NCBI RefSeq assembly: GCF_000302455.1
Contig: NZ_AMPO01000001.1
Location: 499,001 to 563,000, forward strand
From: Methanobacterium formicicum DSM 3637
Lineage (GTDB): Archaea; Methanobacteriota; Methanobacteria; Methanobacteriales; Methanobacteriaceae
Direction: 5' to 3'
DNA: 64,000 nucleotides
Shown here: positions 17,186 to 26,846 of the stretch, in pieces
How positions within the stretch are numbered: position 1 is the first letter of the stretch
Layout of the letters: every line of letters starts with the position of its first letter
Program-made: the position numbers and the translations under genes
Notes under the pieces: model-generated
The model's database searches: none
Told to the model about the DNA's origin: nothing
What the model saw: only the letters and a program-made list of their open reading frames with translations

Positions 17186-18687
17186 TACAGGACCTCCTCT
17201 TCTTTGGCTTTAGGAACATTTGTTCCGGTTTCAGATATTTTGCCTTTTACTTCCTCTTTTGAAGTTTCTTCTTCATCTTCGATGGTTTCTTCAAATTCTA
17301 ACATATTCCACACTGGATTATATATTGATGCGTATATATCCTGGGCCAGATTTAAGAATCCTTCAAAGCCCATGTAGGGCCCATTTTCGTATGAATGGAT
17401 TAACACGCAGGGAACTCCCAGTTTATGAGCTATATATTTCTCTTTTATTCCTGAAAGAATAATGTCTGGTTTGTATACATCAATGATTTCTTCCAGTTCC
17501 AGTGAGTTAGGGTCATCCACAATTACAGTTCCTTCACCCACACGTTCTTTGATCTTTTCATATCCATCTTCGTGTTCAAACATGGTTGAAACAGCAACTG
17601 TTTCCATTCCAAGGTGTTCTTTTAATGGTTCTGGAAGGTGCCAGTTTTTAGGTCCTCCTGAAAACACCCACAATGTTTTTCCTTCAAGTTTTTCTCTATA
17701 GAAATCTAATTTTGGTTGTATTTTGGCCATTTCACGATCTATGAGTTTTTGAGCATTTTCTTCCAGTCCAAAGTGTTTAGCTACAGCCATAAGATTTTCG
17801 GCACAGTATTTTGGGCCGAAAAAATCCACCTTGATGTAGGGGATGTTGTATTTCTCTTCGATTAAGTCTGCAATGTAAGTTGCAGAACGTTGACACCTTA
17901 CTAGGCTTAATTTAGCCCTGTGCATCCAGCATATTTCATCATGACTGCAGTCTCCAGTGAATGTGGAGAGTATGTTAATTCCTATCTCTTCAAAATACTT
18001 TTGAAGGACCCACAGGTCTCCATCTATATTGTATTCTCCGATTAGGTTGATATCGTAGGGCGTTGTTTCTGGTGGTTCTTTGGTTCCAACCAATTTGTTG
18101 AAAAGGGTAAAATTACCTACATGGTGTCCTTTGGATTGAGTTGGCCCTGAAAATCCTGGAGCATTAAATGCTATTACATCTTTTCCAATTTCCTCTGATA
18201 ATTCTTTAGCAACTGCATCCATGTCATCCCCTATAAGTCCCGTTGTACATGTTGCATAGGTGTAGATGGCAGTGACAAATGGAAATTCTTTAGCAGCTTC
18301 CAAGATGGACTGTCGTAATTTTTTCATTCCACCGAAAACCACATCCGATTCTTTTAGATCGGTACCCATAATATATTTCAGGTTAAACTGATCTACAGGA
18401 ATTTTATCTCCATTGGGAAGATCAGGGGAAGTGGGATACCTTTTACTCCCACAACCATAAGTGGTACATCCTACAGGTGAGTGAACCACGTGCACCACGT
18501 CTTTCACAGCTCCAGTTATAACTCCCTTAACACCTGCAAATGCACACCCACGTTCGGTCATACAACCGGGAACAGTTTTAGTATTACATTTTGGGATTTC
18601 TCCAGTTGGATCTGCTAAGTCTTTTACATAAGTATGGTTTTTCCTTTCCGGGATTTCTTTATCCACTTCAAAAAGTTCATAGGGCAT
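17185..18687 (-). CDS. nifD: Nitrogenase MoFe protein alpha subunit NifD
   Basis: NifD holds the FeMo cofactor. In the 500-residue protein I can see the cofactor cysteine in LVRCQRSATY, the cofactor histidine in LIHSYENGPYMGFEGF, the active-site histidine region KGHHVGN and P-cluster cysteines in VHSPVGCTTYG and YATCTTGLIGDD. All key residues for a molybdenum nitrogenase are present. The C-terminus ends in an acidic, lysine-rich tail of about 35 residues. ATG 18687 follows TAGGAGAG. It is cotranscribed with nifI2 upstream and nifK downstream. Confidence 0.94.
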   Translation of the reverse strand: MPYELFEVDKEIPERKNHTYVKDLADPTGEIPKCNTKTVPGCMTERGCAFAGVKGVITGAVKDVVHVVHSPVGCTTYGCGSKRYPTSPDLPNGDKIPVDQFNLKYIMGTDLKESDVVFGGMKKLRQSILEAAKEFPFVTAIYTYATCTTGLIGDDMDAVAKELSEEIGKDVIAFNAPGFSGPTQSKGHHVGNFTLFNKLVGTKEPPETTPYDINLIGEYNIDGDLWVLQKYFEEIGINILSTFTGDCSHDEICWMHRAKLSLVRCQRSATYIADLIEEKYNIPYIKVDFFGPKYCAENLMAVAKHFGLEENAQKLIDREMAKIQPKLDFYREKLEGKTLWVFSGGPKNWHLPEPLKEHLGMETVAVSTMFEHEDGYEKIKERVGEGTVIVDDPNSLELEEIIDVYKPDIILSGIKEKYIAHKLGVPCVLIHSYENGPYMGFEGFLNLAQDIYASIYNPVWNMLEFEETIEDEEETSKEEVKGKISETGTNVPKAKEEEVL

Positions 18688-18783
18688 TTTTACTCTCCTA
18701 AAATGCTGAATTCTCCGTTATTTTTTTGTTCGAAATATTTTTATGCTAATTTGTCCCTTTTGGATTGATGATCTTAATATTGA

Positions 18784-19152
18784 TTAAACCAGGGCTTTTG
18801 TCCCTCGTTCATTCGTTCTTACCCGCACTGCCTCGTCTATAGGGCATACAAATAATTTCCCATCACCGTTTTGTCCGGTCTGGTTAACTCTCATAATTGC
18901 TTCAACAATTAAAGAAACATCTTCATCGGGTACAATTAGCGATATAAGTCGTTTAGGTATGTATCGCATGGTACCTTCCTCTTTTAGAAGGGTTTCGTTC
19001 TGTATGTCGAAGGATACTTCTCCAATTATTGCTTTTTGCTTTCCTCGCCCCATTACTCTTTGTGCAGTCATTGCAGGAAATCCAAGGGCGTTTAGAACGT
19101 CCTTAGTTTGAGTCATTTTGTTGGGGCGGATTATTGCGATTATTTCTTTCAT
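18784..19152 (-). CDS. nifI2: Nitrogenase-regulating PII-family protein NifI2
   Basis: NifI1 and NifI2 are PII-like proteins found between nifH and nifD in archaea; together they switch nitrogenase off when ammonium appears and are relieved by 2-oxoglutarate. This 122-residue protein starts MKEIIAIIRPNKM, contains VMGRGKQKA at the base of the T-loop and ends with DGKLFVCPIDEAVRVRTNERG. The frame could start at a GTG at 19161, but ATG 19152 has CGGTG upstream and matches the family. Confidence 0.92.
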   Translation of the reverse strand: MKEIIAIIRPNKMTQTKDVLNALGFPAMTAQRVMGRGKQKAIIGEVSFDIQNETLLKEEGTMRYIPKRLISLIVPDEDVSLIVEAIMRVNQTGQNGDGKLFVCPIDEAVRVRTNERGTKALV

Positions 19153-19186
19153 TAAATGCACCGACTTTTATTTCCCATAAATTAAG

Positions 19187-19504
19187 TTAAAGTTCACTAC
19201 TGCGCGTTCTTACGGTGTAAGCTTCATCTACTGGGCTGATGAATATTTTTCCATCACCAAAACTCCCGGTAAATGCCGATTCATTTATTAAATCAACAAT
19301 TTGGGGAGTGGCATCGTCTTCTGCAACCAGTAGAATCATTGTTTTGGGTAACTCATCGTAGTAAATTTTATCCACCTGAATACCCTTTTGTTTTCCACGT
19401 CCAATAACATCCATTTTGGTTAAAGCCACATAACCAGCCTCTGCCAGTGAATCAACCACTTCTTCAGTTTTATCTGGGCGTACAATTGCTCTAATCATTT
19501 TCAT
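19187..19504 (-). CDS. nifI1: Nitrogenase-regulating PII-family protein NifI1
   Basis: This 105-residue PII paralogue starts MKMIRAIVRPDKTEEVVD, contains DVIGRGKQKGIQVDKIYYDE and ends GDGKIFISPVDEAYTVRTRS. It follows nifH and precedes nifI2, the canonical archaeal order. The uridylylated T-loop tyrosine of bacterial GlnB is not obviously conserved, as expected for NifI1. The ATG at 19504 follows GGTGATT; another ATG two codons later is possible. Confidence 0.92.
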   Translation of the reverse strand: MKMIRAIVRPDKTEEVVDSLAEAGYVALTKMDVIGRGKQKGIQVDKIYYDELPKTMILLVAEDDATPQIVDLINESAFTGSFGDGKIFISPVDEAYTVRTRSSEL

Positions 19505-19582
19505 TTTTTTAATCACCGTTAAATTTTTGAACTTGGATTCTATGGTATCAATCCCTTTCCAATTTGTAGATGGTTGGTTTGT

Positions 19583-20410
<828 letters not shown>

Positions 20411-20455
20411 TTTGACCTCTCTTTTTTGGTTTTCTAATAAATTTAACCGGAAGAA

Positions 20456-20502
20456 GGAAACATACTTCCGACAAACTAGTGTTGGCAATCATCTTATATA
20501 AA
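20456..20502 (-). promoter_or_regulatory. nif promoter with NrpR operator
   Basis: On the minus strand a TATA box (TTTATATA, 20495-20502) is followed at 20469-20456 by GGAA-N6-TTCC, the operator consensus known for NrpR in methanococci. The operator lies about 25-40 bases after the TATA box, over the expected transcription start. The same inner sequence (GGAA-ACAT) occurs in the glnA operator. The nrpR gene is at 48390-50087. Confidence 0.8.
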
Positions 20503-20762
20503 TTTTCTGGTACAAGTGTAATGAAAAATTGTATGGTGATGACAATTTTATCTAAAACAATTTTAGTAAAATATCATTGTTTCTGAAAAAAGTATAATCA
20601 TCTAAAAACAGTTGATGAAACCCGTGTAATAGTTTTTAACTTTATGGGCAGCTCGTAGGAATTTTTCTAAAAAATATAGTGATTAAACCTTCATTAGTCT
20701 AATGCATTGTCTTGTGGTTAATACTACTATTTTAGTGACTTAATGATTATTTATGAAATTAT
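20503..20762. other. Intergenic region between the nif promoter and the ABC importer genes
   Basis: AT-rich DNA without a convincing reading frame. It separates the nif promoter from the 3' end of the FecCD-type importer genes, which are also on the minus strand. No terminator hairpin, repeat or operator stood out. Confidence 0.5.
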
Positions 20763-21530
20763 TTAAGGAACGCAGGCCATTCTCCCTCCAACATCCAGAA
20801 TCTTCACATCTATACCGTAAATACGTTTCATGTTCTCGGGGGTGATGACATCTTCTGGTTTTCCCAGGGCTAGGAATCTTTTTTCATTCATAAGTGCCAC
20901 TTTAGTTGCAGAAATAAATGCATGGTCTGGGAAGTGTGAGGACATTATCACCGCAAGACCTTCACTGGCCAACTTTTGTATAATATTCAGGGTTCGAATT
21001 TGATTACCAAAATCCAGGTGGGAAGTGGGTTCATCCAGAATAAGAATATTTGGTTCCTGTGCAAGAACCCGAGCAATGAAAACCAGCTGCTGTTCACCAC
21101 CACTTATCTCCGTGTAGGGTTTATCCTTCATATAACTGATATTCAAGGATTCCAGGGCTTTCAGCGCAATTTCATAGTCCTTATCAGAAGGGGATTCAAA
21201 CATGTCCAGATGGGGAGATCTGCCCATTAACACCACATCCAACACAGTAAATGGAAAGGTTGAATTATGAATTTGAGGGATATAACCAATCTTTTTGGCC
21301 AGATCTGCACGGGAAAATGAATTCATATCCTGACCATCGATCATGATCTCTCCTGAATTGGGCTTCATAAGGCCGGTTAAACATTTAATCAGGGTGGTTT
21401 TACCGGTACCATTGGCACCCAGAATACAGAAAATATCCCCTGGAGTAACTGAAAAATTTATATCCTCAAAAATGTTCTTGTTATCATCATAGGCAAATGA
21501 ACAGCCTTCTATTTCCATAAGAGGATTCAT
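20763..21530 (-). CDS. FecCD-type ABC importer, ATP-binding protein
   Basis: A 255-residue ATPase of the iron-chelate/cobalamin importer class. Walker A is GANGTGKTT near residue 36, the signature is EISGGEQQL and Walker B is LILDEPTSHLDF. It should power the adjacent permease for uptake of a metal complex or oxyanion. The ATG at 21530 overlaps the permease stop as ATGA and has GAGGTG upstream. This class includes BtuD, FecE and the molybdate importer MolC, so the substrate cannot be read from the ATPase. The location beside nif and a surface-protein island makes Fe or Mo/W plausible. Confidence 0.88.
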   Translation of the reverse strand: MNPLMEIEGCSFAYDDNKNIFEDINFSVTPGDIFCILGANGTGKTTLIKCLTGLMKPNSGEIMIDGQDMNSFSRADLAKKIGYIPQIHNSTFPFTVLDVVLMGRSPHLDMFESPSDKDYEIALKALESLNISYMKDKPYTEISGGEQQLVFIARVLAQEPNILILDEPTSHLDFGNQIRTLNIIQKLASEGLAVIMSSHFPDHAFISATKVALMNEKRFLALGKPEDVITPENMKRIYGIDVKILDVGGRMACVP

Positions 21531-22564
21531 ACCCACACCTCTTTACTTTTTCTAAGAAGATATAAAAAGAATGGAACTCCAATAAGGGCTGTAAGTATTC
21601 CTATTGGGATTTCAACTGTGGTGAGCGTTCGGGTGACATCATCGATCAGTAGGAGGAAGAAAGCCCCGGTAACCACGCTGGCTGGTAGTAGAATTTTATG
21701 ATCTGGCCCCACTATCATCCGGGTAACATGGGGTATAACCAAACCTACCCAACCAATAATTCCACAGATACTAACTGAGGATGCGGTTACCACAGTACAG
21801 CATAAAATTATAATGGCCTGCAACTTTTTAGTATCCACGCCCATGGTTTGAGCTTCTTCCTCACCCATTGAAATAACATTAATTCTCCAGCGGATAAGGA
21901 GGAGAATTATTATTCCAATTATAACGGGTATTCCCATCATCACCAGTTTTTGCATGGTTACTGCTGAAAAACTTCCCAAAAGCCAGAAAACAATGGTGGG
22001 GAGTTGCTGGTAAGGATCAGCAACGTATTTGGAAAGGGCGATCAGGGCTCCGAAGAAGGATTCAATGGCAATACCGCATAGAATCAGGGTGAGAATGGAT
22101 GTTCCTTTAAAGGTCCTGCTGATGAAGTAGGTAAGTCCCACTGCAATCAAACCACCGAAAAATGCTGAAACCTGGATCATGATGGTTCCAACTGATAATA
22201 GTATGGCTAATGATGCTGCAAAACCTGCACCAGCTGAAACTCCCAGCTTATCAGGTGAAACCAGTGGATTTCTGAATAATCCCTGGAAACATGCACCGGC
22301 AATGGATAAAGCCGCCCCCACTAACATGGCTGCCAGTATACGGGGCAACCTTACTTGGAAGATAACTGTCTCCATTGATGGTGAAACTGTAGAGTTAATG
22401 GGCAGAATTTTGGAAACCATGGTGATCATAACATCATAAGGGGGGATAGGATATCTTCCAACCAGAAAGGAAAGGAAAAATAGGATTATGAGAGGGATAC
22501 ATAGCAGTACTGTTATGGATATATTGTGAGCTGCTATTTTATCCCTGATTTTTTTCTTGAGCAT
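21527..22564 (-). CDS. FecCD-type ABC importer, permease
   Basis: A 345-residue polytopic membrane protein of the FecCD family. Family landmarks are the segments VRLPRILAAMLVGAALSIAG and GWVGLVIPHVTRMIVGPDH, the latter containing the coupling helix. About ten hydrophobic segments are visible. A longer frame reaches 22639, but ATG 22564 has AAGTGAT upstream and gives normal family length. It lies between its binding protein (22670-23731) and ATPase. A second binding protein at 32701-33768 has no permease of its own in the window and may use this one. Confidence 0.87.
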   Translation of the reverse strand: MLKKKIRDKIAAHNISITVLLCIPLIILFFLSFLVGRYPIPPYDVMITMVSKILPINSTVSPSMETVIFQVRLPRILAAMLVGAALSIAGACFQGLFRNPLVSPDKLGVSAGAGFAASLAILLSVGTIMIQVSAFFGGLIAVGLTYFISRTFKGTSILTLILCGIAIESFFGALIALSKYVADPYQQLPTIVFWLLGSFSAVTMQKLVMMGIPVIIGIIILLLIRWRINVISMGEEEAQTMGVDTKKLQAIIILCCTVVTASSVSICGIIGWVGLVIPHVTRMIVGPDHKILLPASVVTGAFFLLLIDDVTRTLTTVEIPIGILTALIGVPFFLYLLRKSKEVWV

Positions 22565-22669
22565 GTAGATATCACTTTTTTGGTTGTATGGGGCCATGTT
22601 TGTTGTTTGGATTAGTATTTGTGCACATGGATCATTCAATATTCGAAACTGGGGTCCATGGTTTCATGG

Positions 22670-23731
22670 TTATGATTTCAACCCGGATGAGGTGATTATG
22701 GAGTTTGCTTCATCATCAGTGAGGTTGTAATAATAGAAACTGGAGTAAAACTCTTGGGTAATGTTTTTCAGGTTCAGGTCACTAAATTTATCTGGGTAGA
22801 GTACTTTGGCGGTCCAGGGTATTCCAATAATGGTGTTGGCTCCTGGTGGGTTTTCAAACCAGTTAAAGGGTGAATTTGGGACTAAATAAACTTGTTTGTC
22901 CTTAACTGCTTTCACATTTTGCCAGAGAGGGTCTGAGTATATATTTTGGTAGAATGTGGGGTCACTGGCTATTATAATATCTGGATTCCATATTAGGACC
23001 TGTTCAATGGAAACTCCAACACTACCCTTGGTTATAGGAACCTGGGCCACATTTATGCCCCCACACATATCAATTAGCTGAGTGTGAGCGGATCCAGATG
23101 GGTTGGTCATTAAACCGGTACTATCCCGGGCATAGTAAACACGTTTTTTCTCATTTTCAGGTATGGAAGCGGTTTTACTGACCACTTCACTCAGCATTCT
23201 CTGGTGGAAAGACACCAGCTCACTGGCTTTCTTCTGTTCACCAACGGTTTTACCAATGAAGTTTATGGAAGAATCGATGTTGGTGAGATTGTTATCTCCC
23301 TCCACATCCAGAAGTGGAATCAGTCCCAATTTGTCCTGCATATCATTCACATCATCTACCGACATGCCATGGCCCACAAAAACCAGATCAGGATTCATTG
23401 ATATGAATGTTTCGTAATTAGCATCTTTTTTACCCCCTCCCAGTACAGGGAGAGTTTGATACTGGGTGGGCATGAACCTGTTTTGTACTGCACTTCGATT
23501 GGAATCCCATCCAATTAGCTTGTCTGGTGCCAGCATGTACACCTGGACCGTAACTGAGTTAGAAAGGGATGCCACTCGACTAACATTAAGGGGTACCTCC
23601 ACATTCCTGCCCAGCATATCAGTTATCTGGGTCTGGTTACTTGAATTGGCCTTCAAAGTATTGGTATAAAAAGCTAAACTACTGAGAATGATTAATAACA
23701 GCACCATAATTATAATGATTTTTTTATTCAT
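22670..23731 (-). CDS. FecCD-type ABC importer, solute-binding protein
   Basis: A 353-residue binding protein with a single N-terminal membrane anchor (IIIIMVLLLIILSSLAF) and no lipobox, so it should face the space under the pseudomurein wall. Motifs of the iron-complex/molybdate binding class include TDMLGRNVEVP, NPDLVFVGHG and IGIPWTAKVLYPDKF. It is closely related to the protein at 32701-33768 along the whole length. Haemophilus MolA, a molybdate/tungstate binder, is in the same class; so are many siderophore and corrinoid binders. ATG 23731 follows GAGAGG. Confidence 0.86.
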   Translation of the reverse strand: MNKKIIIIMVLLLIILSSLAFYTNTLKANSSNQTQITDMLGRNVEVPLNVSRVASLSNSVTVQVYMLAPDKLIGWDSNRSAVQNRFMPTQYQTLPVLGGGKKDANYETFISMNPDLVFVGHGMSVDDVNDMQDKLGLIPLLDVEGDNNLTNIDSSINFIGKTVGEQKKASELVSFHQRMLSEVVSKTASIPENEKKRVYYARDSTGLMTNPSGSAHTQLIDMCGGINVAQVPITKGSVGVSIEQVLIWNPDIIIASDPTFYQNIYSDPLWQNVKAVKDKQVYLVPNSPFNWFENPPGANTIIGIPWTAKVLYPDKFSDLNLKNITQEFYSSFYYYNLTDDEANSIITSSGLKS

Positions 23732-23867
23732 GAAAACCTCTCAATCAAGATATAAAAGTTCATCTTTCTCTCATGTCCTGAAATTATTAGATTAATGTCC
23801 TTTTCATTTTATGAATATTTACGGTTAATGAATGATTATTTTTGGATTAATTATTCATAATATCGGT

Positions 23868-23891
23868 GGATATGTATATATACACATATCA
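23868..23891 (+). promoter_or_regulatory. ModE-box-like repeat on the promoter of a surface-protein gene
   Basis: GGATATGT-N8-ACATATCA: the inner seven bases of each arm pair perfectly. The spacer ATATATAC is itself TATA-like, so a bound protein would cover the promoter of the gene starting at 23955. It could also influence the divergent binding-protein gene at 23731. Confidence 0.65.
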
Positions 23892-23954
23892 TTATAGTAA
23901 ATAAAAATTTTCCTAAAAAATTTCTCATTGAGGAAATTAAGGGGGTATTTAAAA

Positions 23955-24548
23955 ATGTATAAAAACAAAATAATTTTAACTGTGGTAGCAACGTTTTTAT
24001 TGATTTTTGCTTCAGCAGGCTCAGCCTTTGCCGGTTCGGACATATCAGTTTCTTTTGATAAAAGTACGGCAAATGTTGGTGACCAGGTGATAATGATAGT
24101 TACCCTAACCAACACTGGGCCAGGTGATTTGACCAATATTAACGTTTCAGCACCAATACCTGCGGGTATGAAATTCATGACCGCCACTACTGGAACCACT
24201 AAAAATCTTTACAACTCCAGTACAGGTATATGGCAAGTGGACAACCTGAAATTATCTTCCAAAGAAGGAGGGAAGAAAACCCTGAACATCACCATGGAAG
24301 TGCTGCCAGAACTGTCAGGGAAAACCATAACTGCCAATGCCAGTTATCTAAGTGTTACTGATAGTTCCGGGACTGATCCATTAAAATCAGCACAAAGTCA
24401 GCCTCTGGTAATTGGTGGCAATGCGGGAAATGTCACAGCCAATAACACCTCTGGTGCAACAGGCACGCCATGGGGTAAATATGCACTGGTAATAGTTGCT
24501 ATAGTAATAATCCTTGGTGCAGGATGGTATATGATGAAGAGGAAGTAG
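23955..24548 (+). CDS. Small secreted membrane-anchored protein with one DUF11-like domain
   Basis: A 197-residue protein: signal peptide at about 1-27 (ending SAGSAFAGS), one DUF11/CARDB-like beta-sandwich at about 30-150 (SFDKSTANVGDQVIMIVTLT, TNTGPGDLTNINV) and a C-terminal membrane helix followed by KRK. It should display a small immunoglobulin-like domain beneath or within the cell wall. The frame extends to TTG 23928, but ATG 23955 with GGGGGT in front is better. A 24-bp inverted repeat covers its promoter. The same domain type recurs in five other proteins of the island. Confidence 0.8.
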   Translation: MYKNKIILTVVATFLLIFASAGSAFAGSDISVSFDKSTANVGDQVIMIVTLTNTGPGDLTNINVSAPIPAGMKFMTATTGTTKNLYNSSTGIWQVDNLKLSSKEGGKKTLNITMEVLPELSGKTITANASYLSVTDSSGTDPLKSAQSQPLVIGGNAGNVTANNTSGATGTPWGKYALVIVAIVIILGAGWYMMKRK

Positions 24549-24880
24549 ATATAATATTTCCTCTTTTTTTAATCAACAGTTTATAATATCCTTAAAACTC
24601 TAATAGAATGATCAAATTATCTTTTTTGAAGATATATTTGTTTTGAAGATATATTTGTTATTTAAAAATAAACTTTTTAAATCCAATATCATCAATCATT
24701 TTTTTTCAAGATATTTCTTGTAAGTAAATCACTTTCATTTAAACTTATTTTTCATTTATGTAATGATAAAGGAACTATTTTCCTGATAAATACCAATAAC
24801 GCTTATTTGATATTTAATTAGTTAAAATTAATCTCCATCCTCTTATTTAAGAACTTAAAAAAGAAAAAAAGGAAAAAGTT
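24549..24880. other. Convergent 3' region with a perfect 17-bp tandem repeat
   Basis: No gene seen. T-rich tracts suited to termination lie on both sides. A perfect two-copy tandem repeat, TTTTGAAGATATATTTG, occupies 24624-24657. Confidence 0.6.
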
Positions 24881-26536
24881 TTATTTTTTCCGGCTTAGGG
24901 TTATTCCGCTTCCAATACATAGGATACCGAGGATTAGTCCAACTAGTGGTGCTCCGGTTGTTTGCATGGGTACCGTTCCTGTTTGGGTGCTGGTTGTGGT
25001 TGCTGCGTTTACAGTATTTGTTGTTGGTGTTGTTGCTTTTGCTGCGTTTACTTGTAAGGTTCCGATGTTGTTTAGTCCGATGTTGTTTCCTGCTACGGTT
25101 ACTGTTGGTTGTATGGTGAATGTGCCTGGGTTTAGTATGTTGAGGTTGAGCCATAGGTATGGGTCTGTGCCTGCTGTTACGTTTCCTACGTTCCAGGTTA
25201 GTGTTCTGGTTGTTGGGTCGTAGTTTACTGTTCCTTGGTCTACGTTTGCTCCTGCGTATTCTACTCCTTCGGGTAGTACGTAGGTGAATACCACGTTATT
25301 CGCATCTCCTAGTCCTTTGTTACCTAGTTTGAAGGTGTAAGTTACTTTATCCCCAACTGTGGGGTTGGCGATGGACGGAGTGATCTGCACATAAACCTCC
25401 GATTTTAAAACAGTGATGAAATCGGTTTTTGCCATGGTATTACTGCCGGCAAGGTTAGTTGCTGTTAATTTAACAGTGTAGTTCCCGGGAGCACTGTAGG
25501 TATGTGTTGGGTTCTGTTCGGTTGATGTTGTTCCGTCTCCAAAGTCCCACATCCATGATGTTGGGTAATTTGCAGAACTGTCTGTGAATTTAACAGTCAG
25601 TGAGTCAGATCCTGATGTTTTATCAGCAGTAAAGTTTGCAATAGGAGTTTCTGGAGCATAATTAACTGTAACTACACAAGGATTTGCGTTATTTATGATT
25701 GGATTACACCAGTTAATTCCGGTACCTTGGAATGATGCACCAGTCCATGCGTAAGCGTTGAATGAAGCTGTTGTGTACATGTTGTTGAGTGTGTATTCAA
25801 CCTTAACAGCACCATTATCTATTGGTGCTTGCGAAAGACCTGACCTCAGATTTCCAACGTACAGATCTATGAACATCAAGTACTCAGCAGTTGAAGGATC
25901 ACTTGTGTTCTGGCCACTGTAAAGTGGTTGCCATCCGCTAGGAGCAGGTCTTGTTGTCTGTGGTCCGTACTGGAAGTCAGACTTTGTGAAAGTTTTGTTC
26001 ACAGCCCCTACTACGTACTGAGGGTTTGTGGGTAGTGGCGGCTGAGTTGCACCAAAAACCGAAATTATCCAGGTGTACCCACTTGAGACTATAGTTATAT
26101 TAAAATTGTCAGATATAGGTCCCTTCACTGATAACAGAAGTATGATATCATCATTGGTCCCACGACCTCCTGTGGTAGTGATGTAGAACACACCAGATTG
26201 AGTACCACTGGTAGTGTTGGTCACGGTTATTTGACCGTACATTGCGCTTGTGCTGTTACTGTCACAGATGTGAAGTTGGTTAAGTCCTCCACCTTCAGCT
26301 TTGATGTAGTAAGTACCATTGGTACCGTTTGGATTGTATCCTTGTTGTAATGGGTCATTTAAATAGTAATCATAGTCCACGTTGTATTTAACTCCATTAT
26401 CATTGGATACATTGATATAGACATGGTTATTTTGTGTAATGTTGGTTGTGTTGTTCAGGTCAGTTGCTGATGCACTTCCACACAAAATTAAAACCAAGAG
26501 ACAGCTAAGTGTTATAAATATTATCTTTTTGTTCAC
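24881..26536 (-). CDS. Membrane-anchored surface protein: unassigned N-module, PKD, DUF11-like
   Basis: A 551-residue exported protein. After the signal peptide (ending CGSASA) comes an approximately 230-residue module that I do not recognise, shared with the proteins at 26847, 29159 and 34069; its landmarks are YINVSNDNGVKYN, TTGGRGTNDDIILLL and TKSDFQYGP. A PKD domain follows (WMWDFGDGTTSTEQNPTHTY), then a DUF11-like domain (VGDKVTYTFKLGNKGLGDA) and a C-terminal helix with RKK. Ribosome binding site GGAGGTGAT sits just before GTG 26536, which is preferred over ATG 26578. No ModE-like box was seen directly upstream, unlike its neighbours. Confidence 0.82.
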   Translation of the reverse strand: MNKKIIFITLSCLLVLILCGSASATDLNNTTNITQNNHVYINVSNDNGVKYNVDYDYYLNDPLQQGYNPNGTNGTYYIKAEGGGLNQLHICDSNSTSAMYGQITVTNTTSGTQSGVFYITTTGGRGTNDDIILLLSVKGPISDNFNITIVSSGYTWIISVFGATQPPLPTNPQYVVGAVNKTFTKSDFQYGPQTTRPAPSGWQPLYSGQNTSDPSTAEYLMFIDLYVGNLRSGLSQAPIDNGAVKVEYTLNNMYTTASFNAYAWTGASFQGTGINWCNPIINNANPCVVTVNYAPETPIANFTADKTSGSDSLTVKFTDSSANYPTSWMWDFGDGTTSTEQNPTHTYSAPGNYTVKLTATNLAGSNTMAKTDFITVLKSEVYVQITPSIANPTVGDKVTYTFKLGNKGLGDANNVVFTYVLPEGVEYAGANVDQGTVNYDPTTRTLTWNVGNVTAGTDPYLWLNLNILNPGTFTIQPTVTVAGNNIGLNNIGTLQVNAAKATTPTTNTVNAATTTSTQTGTVPMQTTGAPLVGLILGILCIGSGITLSRKK

Positions 26537-26846
26537 TTTATCACCTCCATTATCATTTTCAATATTTATAATCGACATGTAAGAATCTATAAATCAATTA
26601 TATAAACCTTTACATGATGTGTAATGTTGAATGTAAAACAGACTATTTATAAGTAAATATGGCTTTAATTTAAATTTAATAATAAATTGGCAAAATAAAT
26701 CGTTAATTAATGTTGATTTTAGTTTTAAATGTATAAATATCTAATAAGATTAAGATAAATTCATATTTTTAATAATATGTATCTTATTGCATATCTAGAA
26801 TTCATTGATTATCCTTTAAAAAAGAAAAAAAGAAGGGGGAATTTTT
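26537..26846. other. Intergenic region between two surface-protein genes
   Basis: No gene seen. The promoter of the 24881-26536 gene should be here: TTTATATA at 26600-26607 on the minus strand, with TTACA-N5-TGTAA (26610-26624) immediately upstream. A poor match to the 24-bp repeat (5 of 8 arm positions) lies near 26774-26797 and is not counted. Confidence 0.45.

Noticed and set aside
20411..20488. N-terminal extension of NifH
   Set aside because: The extra 26 codons would run through the NrpR operator, and the ATG at 20410 has a ribosome binding site and matches all NifH proteins.
24855..25154. Frame rich in His, Asn, Thr and Arg inside the 24881 surface-protein gene
   Set aside because: It arises from the strong A/C bias of the minus strand there; the overlapping surface protein has signal peptide, domains and anchor.
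26774..26797. Additional ModE-box-like repeat
   Set aside because: Only five of eight arm positions pair, and it is 240 bases from the nearest start codon; similar to chance expectation in AT-rich DNA.
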